64,000 nucleotides of DNA from Madurella fahalii (Eukaryota; Ascomycota; Sordariomycetes; Sordariales). The position numbers and the translations under genes were made by a program. Positions within the stretch are counted from its first letter, which is position 1, and each line of letters begins with the position of its first letter. Below are positions 1-13,994 of the stretch, one piece after another. Below the pieces are notes generated by a model, which saw only the letters and a program-made list of their open reading frames with translations, did no database searches and was not told the DNA's origin. Location: NCBI GenBank assembly GCA_029876055.1, contig CM056875.1, positions 3,373,001 to 3,437,000 on the forward strand. The letters run 5' to 3'.

Positions 1-3000
1 GACCTTTGGCCCATTGGGATGGGACGGTGATGGGTGGGGGGAAATGCGCCTTGCCTATGTAAATTGCCAGTGGAACATTCGAGTCTAAAACGGAGAGTTC
101 AATCAGACTCCGTTTCCTTGGGGTGGAGTTGGGTAAGTGACTTTGGGAGGTTGTACCCATTCTCCATAGTCGCCGTCCCATTTTTTCACGTAGCTATTGT
201 TTTCTTCTGTTTGCGGTGCTGTTTTTTTTCTTCTTTCTTTTCCATAAAATCTAGACCTCGCTTGTTTGTTTCAGCCGACCCTGAAAAGAAAGAACAGGGT
301 TTGGGACAATATTTCCTGTTATAGGGGCGTGGAGTTTTCCGTCAAAATGATAGAGAAAATGTGAAAAGTGATATATCAAACCCCGAGATCGTGGTAGCTT
401 GGATCGCCTATGCGTCGATCTCTCATCTCCCAGCTCGGAGAGCTGCGGCATAACGGAGGCGGGGGTGATGTGTGCCAACAGTGCGAATAATAAATACTGG
501 CTCGGATGCCGAAGCCTCGCGACTTGCTTTTTAGGGGAATGAAATGCCATGCTTTGCGACGCGTGCCTGGGTGCAGTCAGAGCGCCCGGCAGAACGTCCG
601 AGCGGGGAGCTTCTAGAACAAACCTAGATAGCGTGGCGGAACCCGACGACTGAGTGCCTGCAGAGGCTCTCAGTCTTCAATGACGGTTCAGGGTCCGGCC
701 CAGTGTGATGTTCGAGAATCGCCGACGCCATCACAAACTGGGTAAAGACGAGGCCTGATCGCCTCACCAAGACACGCCGTCAATTGTTGGGTGGGCCACG
801 CGGGCGCCGCGGCATGTCTTGGTGTGTGAAACGAGACTAGCGGGTGCGATCCATTCCACCGGGAGCACTCCGCGGCCAGGATGGTCAGCGGCTCGGGGGT
901 CGATCGATGGTGGACATCAGTCGATCCTGCGCCGAATCCACGACAATTGTTAGGAATTGTTTTAGGGGGTTCACCGCGCTAGCGTAATTTCCAAAAAGGG
1001 CGGGAAGAAAGAAAAAAAAGGGAACACAAATTGATTGAGAAATGAGGACTGGCCCGCTTCAATCAAAACGGAACGAAAAATGCCCCCGCTGCGTCCATTT
1101 CCGATTAGGAAACCGCCTCATGGGAATTAACAGTGGAGGCGGGTTGCTGATTGATCTCAAAACGGAGAGTCGCCGTTGGGGGTGAGCAGTGAGCAAGCAG
1201 CAAGAGAGAACGAAGCATGCAACAACCCCCACGCAGTTGTCCAACGAGGTGGGTTGAACGGAGATGCTCGGTCTGAAAAAAGGAACATGCACCTGCAACG
1301 TCCTTGATCAGTCACAGTAGAACTAGCGAGAGGTGTAATCACCTCACCACCTGCATGCCTTTTTTTGCGAGCCTTGTGCTGCACATGGCGGCGCAGACGC
1401 GGGACGACAATGACGGCGCGGCTTGGAAAGCGGTAGCGGCCGGCGTGGCAGTGCGAGGACGGTTACACCGACATTTAGGTAGCCATGGGATGACTGCATA
1501 GCAAGGTAACGTAAACCGTTAACTGAAATAGAGAGTTTTGCGATCACATCCGTCGGTTCATGTCGAGTGACGTGCGGGATCGCCGTGATGGCATACCAGG
1601 AGCGGGTCGCATCACGGGGGAAATTGGAGATCCAGCAGTTTCATGTGGAGAGTGGAGGCCGAAACGCGCAGAGAGGCTGCAGCCACGCAAATTCCACAAG
1701 CCCCCCTTAGACATCCTGGGCGCCACGCGCCGTCCCAACGCTCTGCGCAGACGCGAGAAGGGATTTTTTGGGGCCATTGAGGTGGATCCGGGCCGTGGGA
1801 AGGGAGCCCCGCCCGCGGCCGCACCCGGTGCATCGATACGGGCCCAGGGCTGCGGTCCTGGGAAGCTCTCAGAAAGCCCTCCCCTTTAAACGTGCATTAG
1901 TGTCATGCTGCGACTCCCCAGCGGCTTGGATGACGGGGACCTGACCTTGGCTGCTGACAATTGATTTATCTTTGACAACGCGTTACCCGCAGGATGCCGA
2001 CATGAGAAGCATGATGACATGGTGGGATGAGGCCGCTCTTGTGTTATCTTTCCATTTCCCACCCCTCCTCATTGCGTTGCATTTCCGTCGTCGCTCTCGT
2101 CCCCGAGTCCACCCCCGATCCGAACATAAGAAAAGGCTATAATTAAAACGATTGTCAGCCTCAGGTGAGTGTGGCAGTCTGTGGTGGATCCCTATGCAGA
2201 CTCGCACGCGCACAGTGTCTCTGCCCGATGCCACCTTATGTGACGCTTACTCGGTCACCGTCGTCTCCTTCCCAAACCGGCCGGGGCGGCAACAGCGCAG
2301 GCCAGGCACCGCGGAGTCAGCTCCGACTGCCCCGCCCCGCCCCCGCCCCGCCGGCTTCCAGAAGGATGGCAGAAGGCAATGGAAGGCTATGGCGCATCCC
2401 CGTACTGTACATATCCGCAGCTAGGCATCCTTCATGCTGGACTGTGCTGGTGAGCCATTCAGCTGCTGTATCATTCCTACGCCCCGGGAGGCTCGGGGCC
2501 ACACCTATCGTCCGACCTGGTCCATCCCGTCCCTCCCGTCCCGTCCCATCTTGTCCCACAGCTCCATGACGTCGCATGCACATTGCTTATACGCCGCAGA
2601 ATACAGAGCTCCCCGAAAAATGTAGGTAGTACAACCGCGGTGAAGCCGGACAAAACGTGACGCGGTAGTATTTGGGCGTCCAGAAGACCGGGAGGTGTGA
2701 CTCCCACTTCATTTGGTGTCGGGATCCCAAAGTGGCGGGATTGGAGGGTTTCTTTTCTCCGCACGATTTTGATTCGATGAAGCCCGTCTCCTGTGACGGT
2801 TAGGGAAAGAGTCACACGCGCAATGAAAGCCGTCTGCCCATTCGTGAAGTTGCCACGGAAAACAGTCTCTTCAAATGATTCACTAGCTCAGCGACATGAC
2901 TTGTCCAGCCACCTTGCATTCGTTCGGCGACTAGAGCTGAGGGCTAGCAGCCGTACGGTGCAAGTAGTCCCCAGTACAGGTAGAGGAAGCATCTCACGCG

Positions 3001-6000
3001 CCATCTTGAACCATGTTTCGCTTCGAAAGAAGTCTCAAATTGCCCGCCAGTTCAATCCAAGCTCTGAGCTGTGTAGCTGCCGCGTGTCTTGTATGTAGTA
3101 TACATCTTGTCTAAACACCAGGGGGTATCTTCGTCAAACCTGGATCCAGCCAAGCACCCGTCGTGGGCTGACTTTGTAAGGAAAACTCCTCCGCTCTCCA
3201 ACCGGCTTGTATACAGTGATAACGTGGAAAAGGAAAATCGGTCGTGTGTGCTGTTGATGGCCCGTCCCCGTGAGGAGACAAGGCCATCCGAGAAATGGAA
3301 AAGTGTTACAGGGGGTGGAATAAACACAAAGAAAAAGTCTATATGCAAAGCAAATCAGTTTTCCCCGCCATCCAAGTCTTTTACCCAATTGACAACCAAA
3401 CCCCCCGAACCGTTGAACAGTGCGAAAAAAACGCTCGTTTTGCTTCGAGCCAAAGACATTCCATATCCACCCGGAAAAAAATAATAAAAAGGAGATCGAA
3501 ACAAGGAAAATGACAGGCCGCGTGATTAAGACCGAGTATGACCGAGATGCCGACGGGTTCAACACAATGGTGCTTGGGACAGTGGCGCCGCGCCCAACAA
3601 ATTAGATGGTCTGGATCGGTTGGCTTGCGGGTATCGCATCCAAGTTGTCGCGCCAGCTGGTGGCTCCGCTGGCACTGCATTGCTGATGTGGTTCGCGCAA
3701 ACAGGGTAGAACGTGACAAGCGACCAAGTCACGCCGCCGTCAAGAAAAAGAAAAGAAACCCCAAAGTCGGTGCCGTCTATATATCTGAACGCCGTGCAGT
3801 CGAAACAAACCCGGAATGAGACCTCCCCCGTCTTGCCTCTTAACTTGCTGCTGGGAAGCAAGTGGCCGCGAGCTGAAAATGTTACTCGTCTGAGGAATTG
3901 ATTAAAGATGTATCGGAATGTGGGATCGCCCGAGATGCGGGGAGACCGGGATTGAAGAATGGTCGAAAGGCGTGTTAGTGGCGTCGATTAAAAGCTGAGT
4001 AGGTGGATTATATCGTCGAGGTAGGAAAGAGAAGAAAGCGTTTCCTTTGATGAGGATGGAGTCGAGATCGTCGGAATGGGGCAGGGTGCATGCTCCGCAG
4101 GCCACGAAACCGCTGGACAGTGGTGTGGTTAGGGTGTCGCAGAACCCACAGCGCTGCACCTGCCGGGCACCTGGATTGGTCGATATGCGTCTGCGATCCG
4201 CACCGGCGCAAATCAAGGGGATGTGCAAGGTCGCACCCCGACAAAGTCGGGAGAGGTTACCGAGGCTTCGGCGGCGGCGGTTTAGGGACACCTGTTGTGT
4301 CGTACGCCCCTCTCCCGAAGTTGACGAGCTGATCACACTCTCTGACAATCATTGTGAAAGATATGGTGGAAAGGATCCGAAGGAAGCTAGGAAACAATCC
4401 ATGTCAGCAATCGAGCCCAAGTAGCCGAGCACGCGGCAGTCTATATAGACCAGGGGCATCACGTTGGCAAGCTTGCGGAGCCAAAGGCGCCGGCAGGCAA
4501 AGCCGAAATTAATTCTCTGGTAACCAGGCAGTATATCTGCCGCAGTGGTGACTCACAGTTGGGGAACCTCGTCGAGCGACGACAAGGAGAAGCGGAAGGA
4601 GGACGGGATTGGCGCCGGGTCGAGGCAATGATGCAAGGGAGCGTTGCGCGCTGCCGAATCGTGTGCAGTGGCCGTTAAGCGCGGTCCCCAGTCAGCGTCT
4701 CAGGAGCTGTCGGCGGCTTGTGTATGGAGCTGAAGGCGACACCGAACGCGACCAAGTCGGGCTATGGGTCCCGTGATGGCCGCCCGTGCAGGGGGGAAAT
4801 ATCCGTAACAGTTGGGATCCGTGGAATGAGGCGCAGTCGATGGGTACAATTCCAAGGTGCACTCGTCGCCGGGGTGCGTAAGCGTCTGGTCTGCCTCCTC
4901 GGGCCTTTTCTTCTTGACCAGTGTCGGAAACTGCGTTGCGATTCAAGCCTGGCTGGTGAGGTGCCCGTGTTGCTGAATCGGGAAGAGGACTGGCTCAAAG
5001 CAGGTTATAAGCTGCAGGGACTTGGTGATAGCCAAGTAGACTCGACTTCGTCCAAATGTGCCACGGCTATTCAAAAACCTGAAAGAGGAACCCGGTGCAG
5101 TGGGTGTGATGGTTGTGATGATGGGAATCCAAGAAAAAAGAGCGCAAGACGGGGACGGGGAGCCGTCTGGTCTTATACACTAATAAACGGATCGGATCGC
5201 TGGGAATGAAAGAGACCTCTTTTTTTTAACCCTTGAGGTGCCCGGGGGTGTTGGCGTCGAACTCATCTTGAGGTCCCCGGTCAGGTACCCCGTCCCAATG
5301 TACTCTACCCCTGGACCTTCTCCGTTACGCCTGGGCGCTGTACCGTTCTCACTAAACTGCTGCCTCCTTTTTCGCGATGCCTGTCCAGTTCCACAGCATT
5401 TAGACCAGGGTGCTACCATTTCAGGACCCGGCGGGGACGCCTCGGCGGATTACCCATTGCCAGGGGTGCCATGCTGGATCCACTCAGTCTCCCACTCAAA
5501 TCAACGGAGCTACACGCTGCCCAGGTATCTGAGTACCGCGGGCACTTGCTGCGTGGAAACCGGATGATGTGAGCACACAGTGCAAGCGAGACGAGACGGT
5601 ACCTCCAGGGCACAGCGGAGCGTCAAAGCCACGCCTGTTGACCCAGCATCGCAACCTCGATCTCTCCATGCCTGTCTCTTGCGGAGATGTGGCCTTCGGG
5701 TCTGGCAAGAGAGTGCAATCACAACCCAACACATACAAGTGATGATTGCTGGTGCTCTTTGATGCCCGGGCCAGGTTTTTGCGTGTTTCCATTCGGGATA
5801 CGCATGCACTACGTCCGATCTGGCAGCTGCCAGATACCACGTTAGATTGCGACGGTAGTGGGTCCCGTCAAGGTGAAGGAAGATCAAGCCGTTGGGCTTG
5901 CTTTTTGGGAGCGGCCGACCGTATTGTGGTATGGGAGTGCAGGGCACGGCCGTGCGGTGCGAATAGAAAAATTTTCGTAACAGATCAGCGCCATTTGTTG

Positions 6001-6448
6001 ACGGAAAGCGGGTGGATAGGGCAGGGAAAAACGAACTCAAATCTTCACTGCCTGCTTTGGGGGCGCACGGAGATCCAGGAACCAGGCACGCTTGGGGGTA
6101 TTAGGTACTGCGTATGTGTAGTGACGCCCACGCCCTCCCAGAACAGGAGAAGCTGCAGGGCACGCTGGAACAAAAAAGGAAATCAGCACCAAATGTCCCG
6201 ACTAAGATTGGGGTACACAAGCTACAGCTCCCCCAAATCGGATCGCACATCATCGCCGGCCCTGATAACCCTACAATGGGGCGTCACCCATCAGCCACGA
6301 GCACACCGGCAAGTATTTGCGTTGCGATGCACAACGCGCAGGGTCGAGCATGGGAGAGAAGACTGCGCCTTCCAACGATTCCGAAAATCCCGTCCGAACT
6401 TCAGCCCTAAAAAAGATAAAAAATAAAAAAGTAAAACATAATAATGAA

Positions 6449-6476
6449 ATAATAAAATAAAATAAAATAAAATAAA
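6449..6476. repeat. (AATAA)n microsatellite
   Basis: About five to six copies of an AATAA-type pentamer inside a longer A-rich patch (about 6410-6480) in otherwise mixed-composition non-coding DNA. Confidence 0.85.
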
Positions 6477-9440
6477 CCCAGTTTATCCTTGCAAACTCGA
6501 GTTTTTCGTTTCTGATCTTTCCGTGGCTTCCCAACGGTCTGGGGAAACATGTCTTTGTCCGTTTACTTGCGCGAACGGCGTCCTCCCATCCAGCCGCAGG
6601 CCTCCACATTCCCGAAGAGGGCAAATTGTAGTACGTTAGGTGCTCTGTTGGCATCCTCTGCATGCTCACGGGCGTCAGTCGACCATCACAACACCATTCT
6701 CCCAAGGGACTGGCTGAGGTGACTGGGCACGGCGCGTTGAGGCCAGGTCGGGTGCTCTGCCAGCTCGGAACCAATTGTGGTACCGGGAATTTTCGAGCCA
6801 CACCCAAGAGCGCATCCCCCGGAAGATCCATCCATGCATCTGCATGGCTCGGGCTGCTGGTCGTCGTGGCACTGCATCAGATGAATTCCTATTCTTAGGG
6901 CCCCGCCTTGATAGTGAAGGCGCCTGTCCGTCTCAGTGCTGGCTAACTCGGGGACCACGTTTCCCGTTGCACACCACACCTTGTGACTCGCTGCGGCTTG
7001 GCCTAGACTTCAGATCGGGAGTCCCGTCCAGAGTCCCGGTCTGCCAGCCAGTCAGCGACAGCCGTCCCGCTTGCCGACTCCCATTCGGCTGGCGACCGCA
7101 AATCATGGAAACACCGAGTTACCGAGTTTGCTCTGCCCTAGCACCGAGTCAGCGTGGACCCTGACAAGGACAGCGCCGAGGAGAACGCCGTCATCATCGC
7201 GCATGTGACGTCCTCACGGCGCGACACTGCTGGCACAGCTAAGAGGTTCGGTGAGGAATATGCGAACTCGGGAACTCGTCCGCATGCCTTGCATCAATGA
7301 CATCTCACCCCTCGATCTGAGCACCAGACCGAGTCTGGGGGCAACCGGGCGTGCCTGCGTCGTGCAACATGGTTGGTATGATGGCGATGATAGGCAGGGT
7401 CCCCAATTGGGCTTGTATGAGGTGCATCAGTTACTTTGCCGTCTATTCGGTCGATGCTCTGGAGCCCCGAACCGCAACGGCCTCCCATCACCGTTCCGGC
7501 CGGATCCGAAGTGCCAAGATCTGATAGGCCGTAGCCACCGCTAACGACACCGCAACTACTTAGTATGTAAGGGCTTGATTCCTCAGACTCAACCAGGTTC
7601 GCCGTGCCTGACCTTCTCCTGGGAAACCGAAAGGCTTTCTTCGATACATTCGCGGTTCCACGTAGCGCCGGCCATGAGCGAGCTGTATGTACCTGCCACT
7701 GTTCGCTTGGGGAAAACGCCATGGCTGGCTTCCGGTCCCTAGTCGGCATTGACGACGTAGACTGCCGGGAGTGCAACACCCGCACGTGCATTTGGGCCGT
7801 TTACACACCATCACGCAGCCGATAAGGGGAAGGGTTGACAGCGGAACTTGGCCCGACTCCGGGCTAATATTTGGTGACTACCATCACGGAGATTAAGCCA
7901 GCCAGCAGTCCCGGATACACTGTTGTGCTGTCAAGCAGCGCTCGCGGCCGAATTTGCGGGGTGAACCATCCGGGGCCCGAGTCGTATACTAACGTCTCTT
8001 CACACCAATTAGCTGTCGGGAATACGGCGGTGAATCAAAACAGAACGAGCCCCGACGCGCGACCACCTCGCTGGCTCCCCACAACCAAGGTGAAGAGTTG
8101 GACGCACAGGACGGGGAAGCAGGCTGGAGGGCGAAACAATGCGATGATGCCCAATTTCATGCTCCGTCGCATGCACGATGGCGGAACGGGCAGTGGGGAT
8201 GCATATCCGTGCATATCAGCAGTCCAGAACCCTTCACCGCGACTTCCAACACAAGATGACCCGAACCGACAGGAGACCGCCGGGACATGTCCGGAGAAGG
8301 CAATTCACAGTGAAAGGAACAGCAGTCCCCGACGCAGGTAACCTCTCCGCCCCGTATCACGGGCCCTACGTACGCAGTTGCGGCCGCAGAGTTGTACCGC
8401 GGCAGGGCTCTATTCAAGCCCCAAAGGAACCATGGCTGTTGGCGATGAAGAGTCTAGCTGAATGTCGTGTTGGACCCAGCTCTGGACGGATACCGGCGGG
8501 TCTGCAGCCTCGCATGCCACAGCCAAATTGATCGGAACCGCCAACACGATATCGATTCCCGCTTATATATCGGCCTGTCAATGCGCGCGATTCGTATGAC
8601 ATATAAATCTATAGACGGGTTTGTTAATGATTCCCGAGCCCGGGACCAGCAAGAGCGAGTACAACGGTGCCACAAACCTTCCTGGTCGTCAAATGTGAAG
8701 ACCTAACCTCCCTGTTTGCAACTTAGCAGGAGCTTCTAACAATGTCACAGGCCAGCACCGCAAAAAATAAACGGCCGGACTTTGTGCCGCACGATCCCGC
8801 AGTAAGGCATCGTCCGGGCCACTCGAGGTTCTCGGCGATAACCCGTTTTCACTTTGGGGGCGTCTGGAAGCCAAGAGTGGGCGGGCACCAATTGGCCCTG
8901 TTCTACCCGAATCCTCTCCCGCAGTCCCTCATCTTGCAGCCGAAAACTTCTAGAAGCATGCTAATCTCTGTTAAGACCACGGACCATAGCGCTACGCCCG
9001 AGGCCCGAGATGGCCTTCCCCACAGGCTATGAAACGACATTTCGCTCTCGCCCACGGCGACGGGCCCGAAAGCTCCAGCCAGAGAGCCGTGTTGTCGCCA
9101 TCTCCACAGTTGCCTGCACCTGCGCAAAACCGCTCCAAGGAGGCGCACGCCGCAGTCTGGAAATAGCTGCTGTTGTGCGATGGTGCCTGAAGACCTCAAA
9201 AGTGGGTTACTTTGTCATTATCCCGCCTGTACCCCTTTCCTTTCCCGATGCCTGCCTCACGTCTCCTTGACATCATGCGTCGAGTCACTACCCAGTCGCC
9301 ACCAGGAGACTCACCGGCCCGTTGTGCATTGGGACATGCAATACAACCCGTTTACGGGCGCAGCACGAAACTGCATCTGCTCGGTAAGCGACAAGGGGAT
9401 GACGCGGCAGCCCGGACTCTGGAGCGCAACCAAATTTTGA

Positions 9441-9452
9441 CCCCCCCCCCCC
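9441..9452. repeat. Poly-C tract, 12 C
   Basis: Run of 12 C followed by a run of A, in non-coding DNA. A second run of 10 C lies at 9761-9770. Confidence 0.85.
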
Positions 9453-11745
9453 AAAAAAACCATGAATGAAGGCTGTTCGAACAGCCTTGCCCCCTCCCCC
9501 CTTCCCAACAAGCCATGCCGTCAGCCAACCGGGCCCGCGGGCGCGGTTAATTATTAAGGGCCGCGCGAAAAACGTGCTTCAGCCTACGCCGCACCGGGCA
9601 GGCTCCCGGACCAAGCAGGCTCGCACGTGTCGTGGGGCCACCCACCAGCACTCCTGTGGCGTGGGAGCGATGGGGAGAAGCTGAGTCAGGAGAGCAGTGC
9701 TCCGTTTGATTCGGACCCCGTTCACCGTTTGGCTGAGATGCTGGACCTTGCACCAAGGTACCCCCCCCCCAACGGCGCGTCTTTCTGCGCACGGCATTGA
9801 TGAACGAGCTGAGATAAGGCGATGGACAGGAATGCCTGCGGGCAGAGCCGCGACGTTGCCGACCGGACGGAACTCGGGCTCCAGCTGTTTGTTGTACCTG
9901 CATTAGCCTCAACAGCTAACCGCAAGGCGGGACCCTTGCAGTTCGCCACCCATTTTTCCAGCACAGATTCCAATGAGCGCTTTCTTCTTCTCCGGTAACC
10001 AAAGTCGTCTGCTCTACGCCCCTTTTCAAGGGCCCAAATCGGAATCACAAGAGCGCCCGAGGCTGAATCTGCTGTTTGTAGCCGGAGCTGCGGCAAACAG
10101 CAATCGGGATCCCAACACAAAGCCCAGGCAATACTGCAGTGTGATGCGGATCTGTCACGACCAAGGCGCTTCAGGAGATGATGCCATTCATCCACGGGCA
10201 GCCACTAACGAGGCGGCACACATCATAGTGCAGGTCAACAAAAGACGCATTCGGAGTTCATCATGTGACGGCAATCATAGATGGTCGGCCGTCTGATCCG
10301 CCTCTCGCGCAGCACCCAGGACCCTGTCGTCCTCTGCGGCTGGAACACGGCAACTGATGCTCTTGCTTTGGGCCAGCGATGCAGATCCGCAGTGCGAAAG
10401 CGGTTTGGATAGTTCCACTATTGGCCGCCCATGTCGCTGGCTTTCAGGACGTGACATGCAACAGCATCCCAGGGCAATGGATCACAGCTTCAGCTGTCAA
10501 CTCGAAGTTGGATCGTAGGGCTCGTCTCGCAGTGCAGCCGACGATTGGCGAAGGACCACGGCCGTTTTCCCAACAATCACAACACCCCTGTCCTATCACC
10601 CCGGCTGGCGACCGTTAGCATGGTTGGTACAGTACATTACGCTACCCAACCGATGGAGCGAAAACGGAAGCCCGATTATGACGGACCCACTGCTCGCTTC
10701 GTCAAACGCACCCCAAACTCAGATCCAAATTTCCAGAAGAACCGGCAGAACACCAAGGGCGATGCGACTATTCCTCATTTCAGAAGAAGGGCTCCTCCTA
10801 AGAGTGCCCCTGGTTTCCAAGCTTTGGGGGCAGAATTCCACAGCGCAGCACAGCGCAACACAGCACAGCAAAAGTAGCCCATAAACGGCGTTGCAAAGCA
10901 CTTCCGATGCGCAATGCGATGCGCAATCCAATGCGAAAAGGCCAATGCCCCGGTTCGAGAGAGGGATCTCCGTCTCCAAGTTGTGGTCGCAAGCTCGACG
11001 GCCGCGAGAGCCGCGTGATTGCACGGGGAGCCATCCCGATAGGTTCCTGCGAGCTCCTGCACTGTGCACGCTGGTGCATGCACGCCCGGACGAGGTGAGG
11101 ACAAGGACCAGCGCACAGGGACCAGAGCTGCAAGTACTCCGTGCGCACCGCGCAGGGAAGACTTTTGGAAGCTGCGTGGAAGCACAACATCCTTGCTGAC
11201 ACGCGCCGGTCCACAGTGCAGCTCCGTTCCTGCAGCAAGGCTGCCAGGCACGCACCACACCATCTTCCCCAAAGCGGACAACAAAACCGGTCTTTCTGGC
11301 TGTTCGAGGGCGCATTTACCGGCCCCAACAGGGTGAACAAGCCCCTGACGTTGCATCCTGGCCTTCCAACCGTCGAACGGCGCCGCGTGGGACCGGGGAA
11401 GCCTTCCGCCTTTGCAGCAAACCCATATTTTGCCGTGTCTTTCGGCTTCGTTTGCTCATTAATCCAAAATTTTTTTCTTAGGGTTATTTCCCACCCGCGG
11501 TGATTCCGTTTGCCTAGGGAATGACGGGGACGAGGAACCGGCCGGGCGGGCTGGCCAACTATTTCCTCTTTTTGACGTGTTTCAATCTCTCTCTGCCCGC
11601 AGGGCGACCGTTAGCGTTACACGCTTCCACTAGCCCAAAGGCCCGAATACTCGGGATTCCGGGGTCGGCTGATTCTGATGCACGGTCGGTCCCAGTTACC
11701 ATGCCAAGCATCATCAGCCACGGGGTGTTTCTTTTCCCGTTTCAA

Positions 11746-11764
11746 TTTTTTTTTTTTTTTTTTT
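11746..11764. repeat. Poly-T tract, 19 T
   Basis: Nineteen consecutive T in non-coding DNA. Length is likely to vary between isolates or between assemblies. Confidence 0.85.
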
Positions 11765-13012
11765 GTGACCTCGCTTCATTTCAGAATATTATCGCCACCC
11801 GATGTCAGCTTTGGTGATGGCTGGGCAGCAAGAACAAAGACCTGAAAGAGAAGACAGGTGGAAACGACCGACGGCTTGCAGATCTAGCGCAATCCGCGAG
11901 CCCGATGTTTCAGTGGTCTGGTACCGGTCGGGCATTGCCTCTTTCATTCATATCACGGCATACGAGCGAGTTTCCCTTTCTTTTTTGGGTTTGCAGTGAC
12001 AAGACCCTGACAAGAGCCCCCCCTCTCCCACCCCCACCACCTTCCGGGCAGGAAAAAAAAAAACGAAAAGTGAATAAGAAAATCCGACATTTTTGCCTGA
12101 TCACCTACGCTGCTACGAAACGAATTGTAACACCCTAATAAAATTTTGACAATCAGAACACTGTGAGAAGGCTGGCAAAAGATTTTGGTTGGTGCTGCGC
12201 GCTCAGACGCGCCTCGGGCTCTAGAAGCATGCCGTCTCCCGGCAACGTGGCCGACTGGCTGGACTATTTCCTGGGGATGCCGGATCCTCGGATCCTTTGC
12301 CCAAGCCCTTTCGTGATCCTAGTGAAAATCGTGAAAATCCGGGATTGGAGAGGGCGGGGAATCCAGAGCTGACAGCGGAATGTCTCAGACGAGAACCGGA
12401 GAGCGCGAGAATTCGAATTTCGTTTCCGGTGAATGCTCTCTCATTGCGGCGCTTTTGCCAAGGGAAGGAGTCAAGACAGCGTAAGACGGGGCGTTGCTCT
12501 CGCTTGGGGGGCACTACGGTAAATCCCGAAGCCAAGGACAGGAAATGGGAAGAACTGCGCTTTGACATGAGTCAAGATGAAGGACGTGTCAAAGCTGCCG
12601 CTGCTAGGACACAAAGTCTGACCTGTGTCGGAACGTAGGAGCCAGGCGCTCGAGCGATGACGAGATGACTAGCTGGAATCACCTGCCTTTCAAGGTAATG
12701 TCTCGGTCGCCCCGCCAGAGCGTGGTTGGGAGAAAGAGTGAGAGCCGGCTAGTTGAAACACATTCTTCATCTTTGCGATCCAACATCGATCGGTCTAAAG
12801 CCGAACCTTGTCCATATCAGAAGACCCACGTTCCTATGCCCGTCCAAGAGGTTCCGTTTCAGTTGAGCCGGCAGACGCTTGTATCAGCTCGCAACTCCTT
12901 ATCCTGACGAACTCGAAACCCAACAATCGCACTCGAACAAGTTCCATGAGAGGAACCAGACAATCCCGCGCAAGGGAAAAAAGAATAGGAAAAAATTACA
13001 AGTCAGTCCTGG

Positions 13013-13016
13013 AAAA
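13013..13016 (-). terminator. RNA polymerase III terminator of tRNA-Gly
   Basis: TTTT on the minus strand, six bases after the tRNA discriminator base. This is the position and form expected for pol III termination. Confidence 0.6.
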
Positions 13017-13021
13017 GGCAA

Positions 13022-13092
13022 TGCGTCAGCCGCGAATCGAACGCGGGGCCCATCGATGGCAACGATGGATTTTACCACTAAACCACTGACGC
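13022..13092 (-). tRNA. tRNA-Gly (anticodon GCC)
   Basis: Read on the minus strand, the 71-nt segment folds as a complete cloverleaf. The acceptor stem pairs GCGTCAG with CTGACGC, with discriminator A. The anticodon stem pairs CATCG with CGATG around loop TTGCCAT, so the anticodon is GCC at 13060-13058. The T arm pairs CCGCG with CGCGG around the TTCGATT loop. There is no intron. Anticodon GCC decodes GGC/GGT glycine codons. An oligo-T stretch follows a few bases downstream. It stands alone at the boundary between the gene-poor left arm and the gene-rich part of the window. Confidence 0.96.
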
Positions 13093-13994
13093 CTAGCATA
13101 TCACTGACTCAATTTCCTGGTTTGGAAGATATGTTCTTTGGAAGTAGACTAATAACATAGATGTCTAAACCAAACTATATGATCAACAACACAAAGATGA
13201 AGAAGACGCGGGTGTTCTCCGCAGACTGACCGCCATCTCCCCCCTATTGGAGCTCATGGCAAGTCGCAAGAGGTTAAGACTAAGACCTACATCTGTATAG
13301 AGAGAGAGACAGCACACCAGGTCTCAGATTAGCGTAAATTGATCAGTGAGTTGGAACATCAGATCTGGACCTGTCACAAATTCCACAAACCCAATTTCCA
13401 TCTCAAACCAAGCCTTGCTTCTAAGCCCTCACTCGGTTTACCCTATCTTCTTATTCGCTGCCTACCTGTCTGGAAGAGAAACAAAAGACAACCGACGCCG
13501 CAGATGGCAGGTGGAAATCAACACCAGATCAATGCAAGATTAATAGTTGGGGCCGTGTAAAATACCTTCCCCATCCCATCCATCCTAGGTAACTATGCCG
13601 CCAGCCAGCCAGCCACCCCGCCATCCGAATCAACCTCTGCCGGAAGAAACCCCCATGTCAGAACGCCAGGCTAGTCAGTATCAAAAACTAAATTACAACA
13701 AGAGAGGAGAGGAGGGTCTTGGACTGGGTAAATCAGACCGGCCGAAGTCGAAGTTCATAATGCATCTCAAACCGGCCTCCCAAGACCTTCCCCAACATAC
13801 CCCCCCCTCAACGCTCGAGAACGATCATATGATGTTAAATGTCTTTTCCTTTTTCCCATCCTGTTCCTCCCAATCCTCCATCCCACCCGTTTCGCCCCGA
13901 GCGCGACCTCTACCTGCTCCGCCTCGGGAATTTGACTAGCGACGGCAATGACAGCTATCGTCCAGCAGTGTCCCCCGGTTTTTCTTTTTTCACT
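13093..13994. other. Intergenic, tRNA-Gly to TAF4 3' end
   Basis: Contains the region upstream of the tRNA (which has its promoter internally) and the 3' flank of TAF4. A short AG-rich tract lies near 13301-13311. I see no further gene. Confidence 0.6.

Larger units (their letters stand above)
1..13021. other. 13 kb gene-poor stretch
   Basis: I see no coding region I can support here. The open frames are short (under about 230 codons), overlap on both strands, and show no recognisable domain, signal peptide or spliceable pair of conserved-looking exons. Base composition looks moderate rather than AT-rich, so it does not resemble a centromere or a heavily RIP-mutated transposon block. It contains simple repeats, listed separately. 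A small multi-intron gene or a long non-coding RNA could be hidden; KSH1 in this same window shows how easily such a gene is missed by eye. The absence of genes is therefore moderately, not fully, certain. Confidence 0.55.

Noticed and set aside
4718..5209. 163-codon open frame in the left desert
   Set aside because: Wording is random-like, no motif, and it overlaps frames on the opposite strand.
10719..11356. Three overlapping minus-strand frames of 180-198 codons
   Set aside because: Three frames being open at once indicates a local lack of stop codons in GC-rich DNA rather than coding selection.
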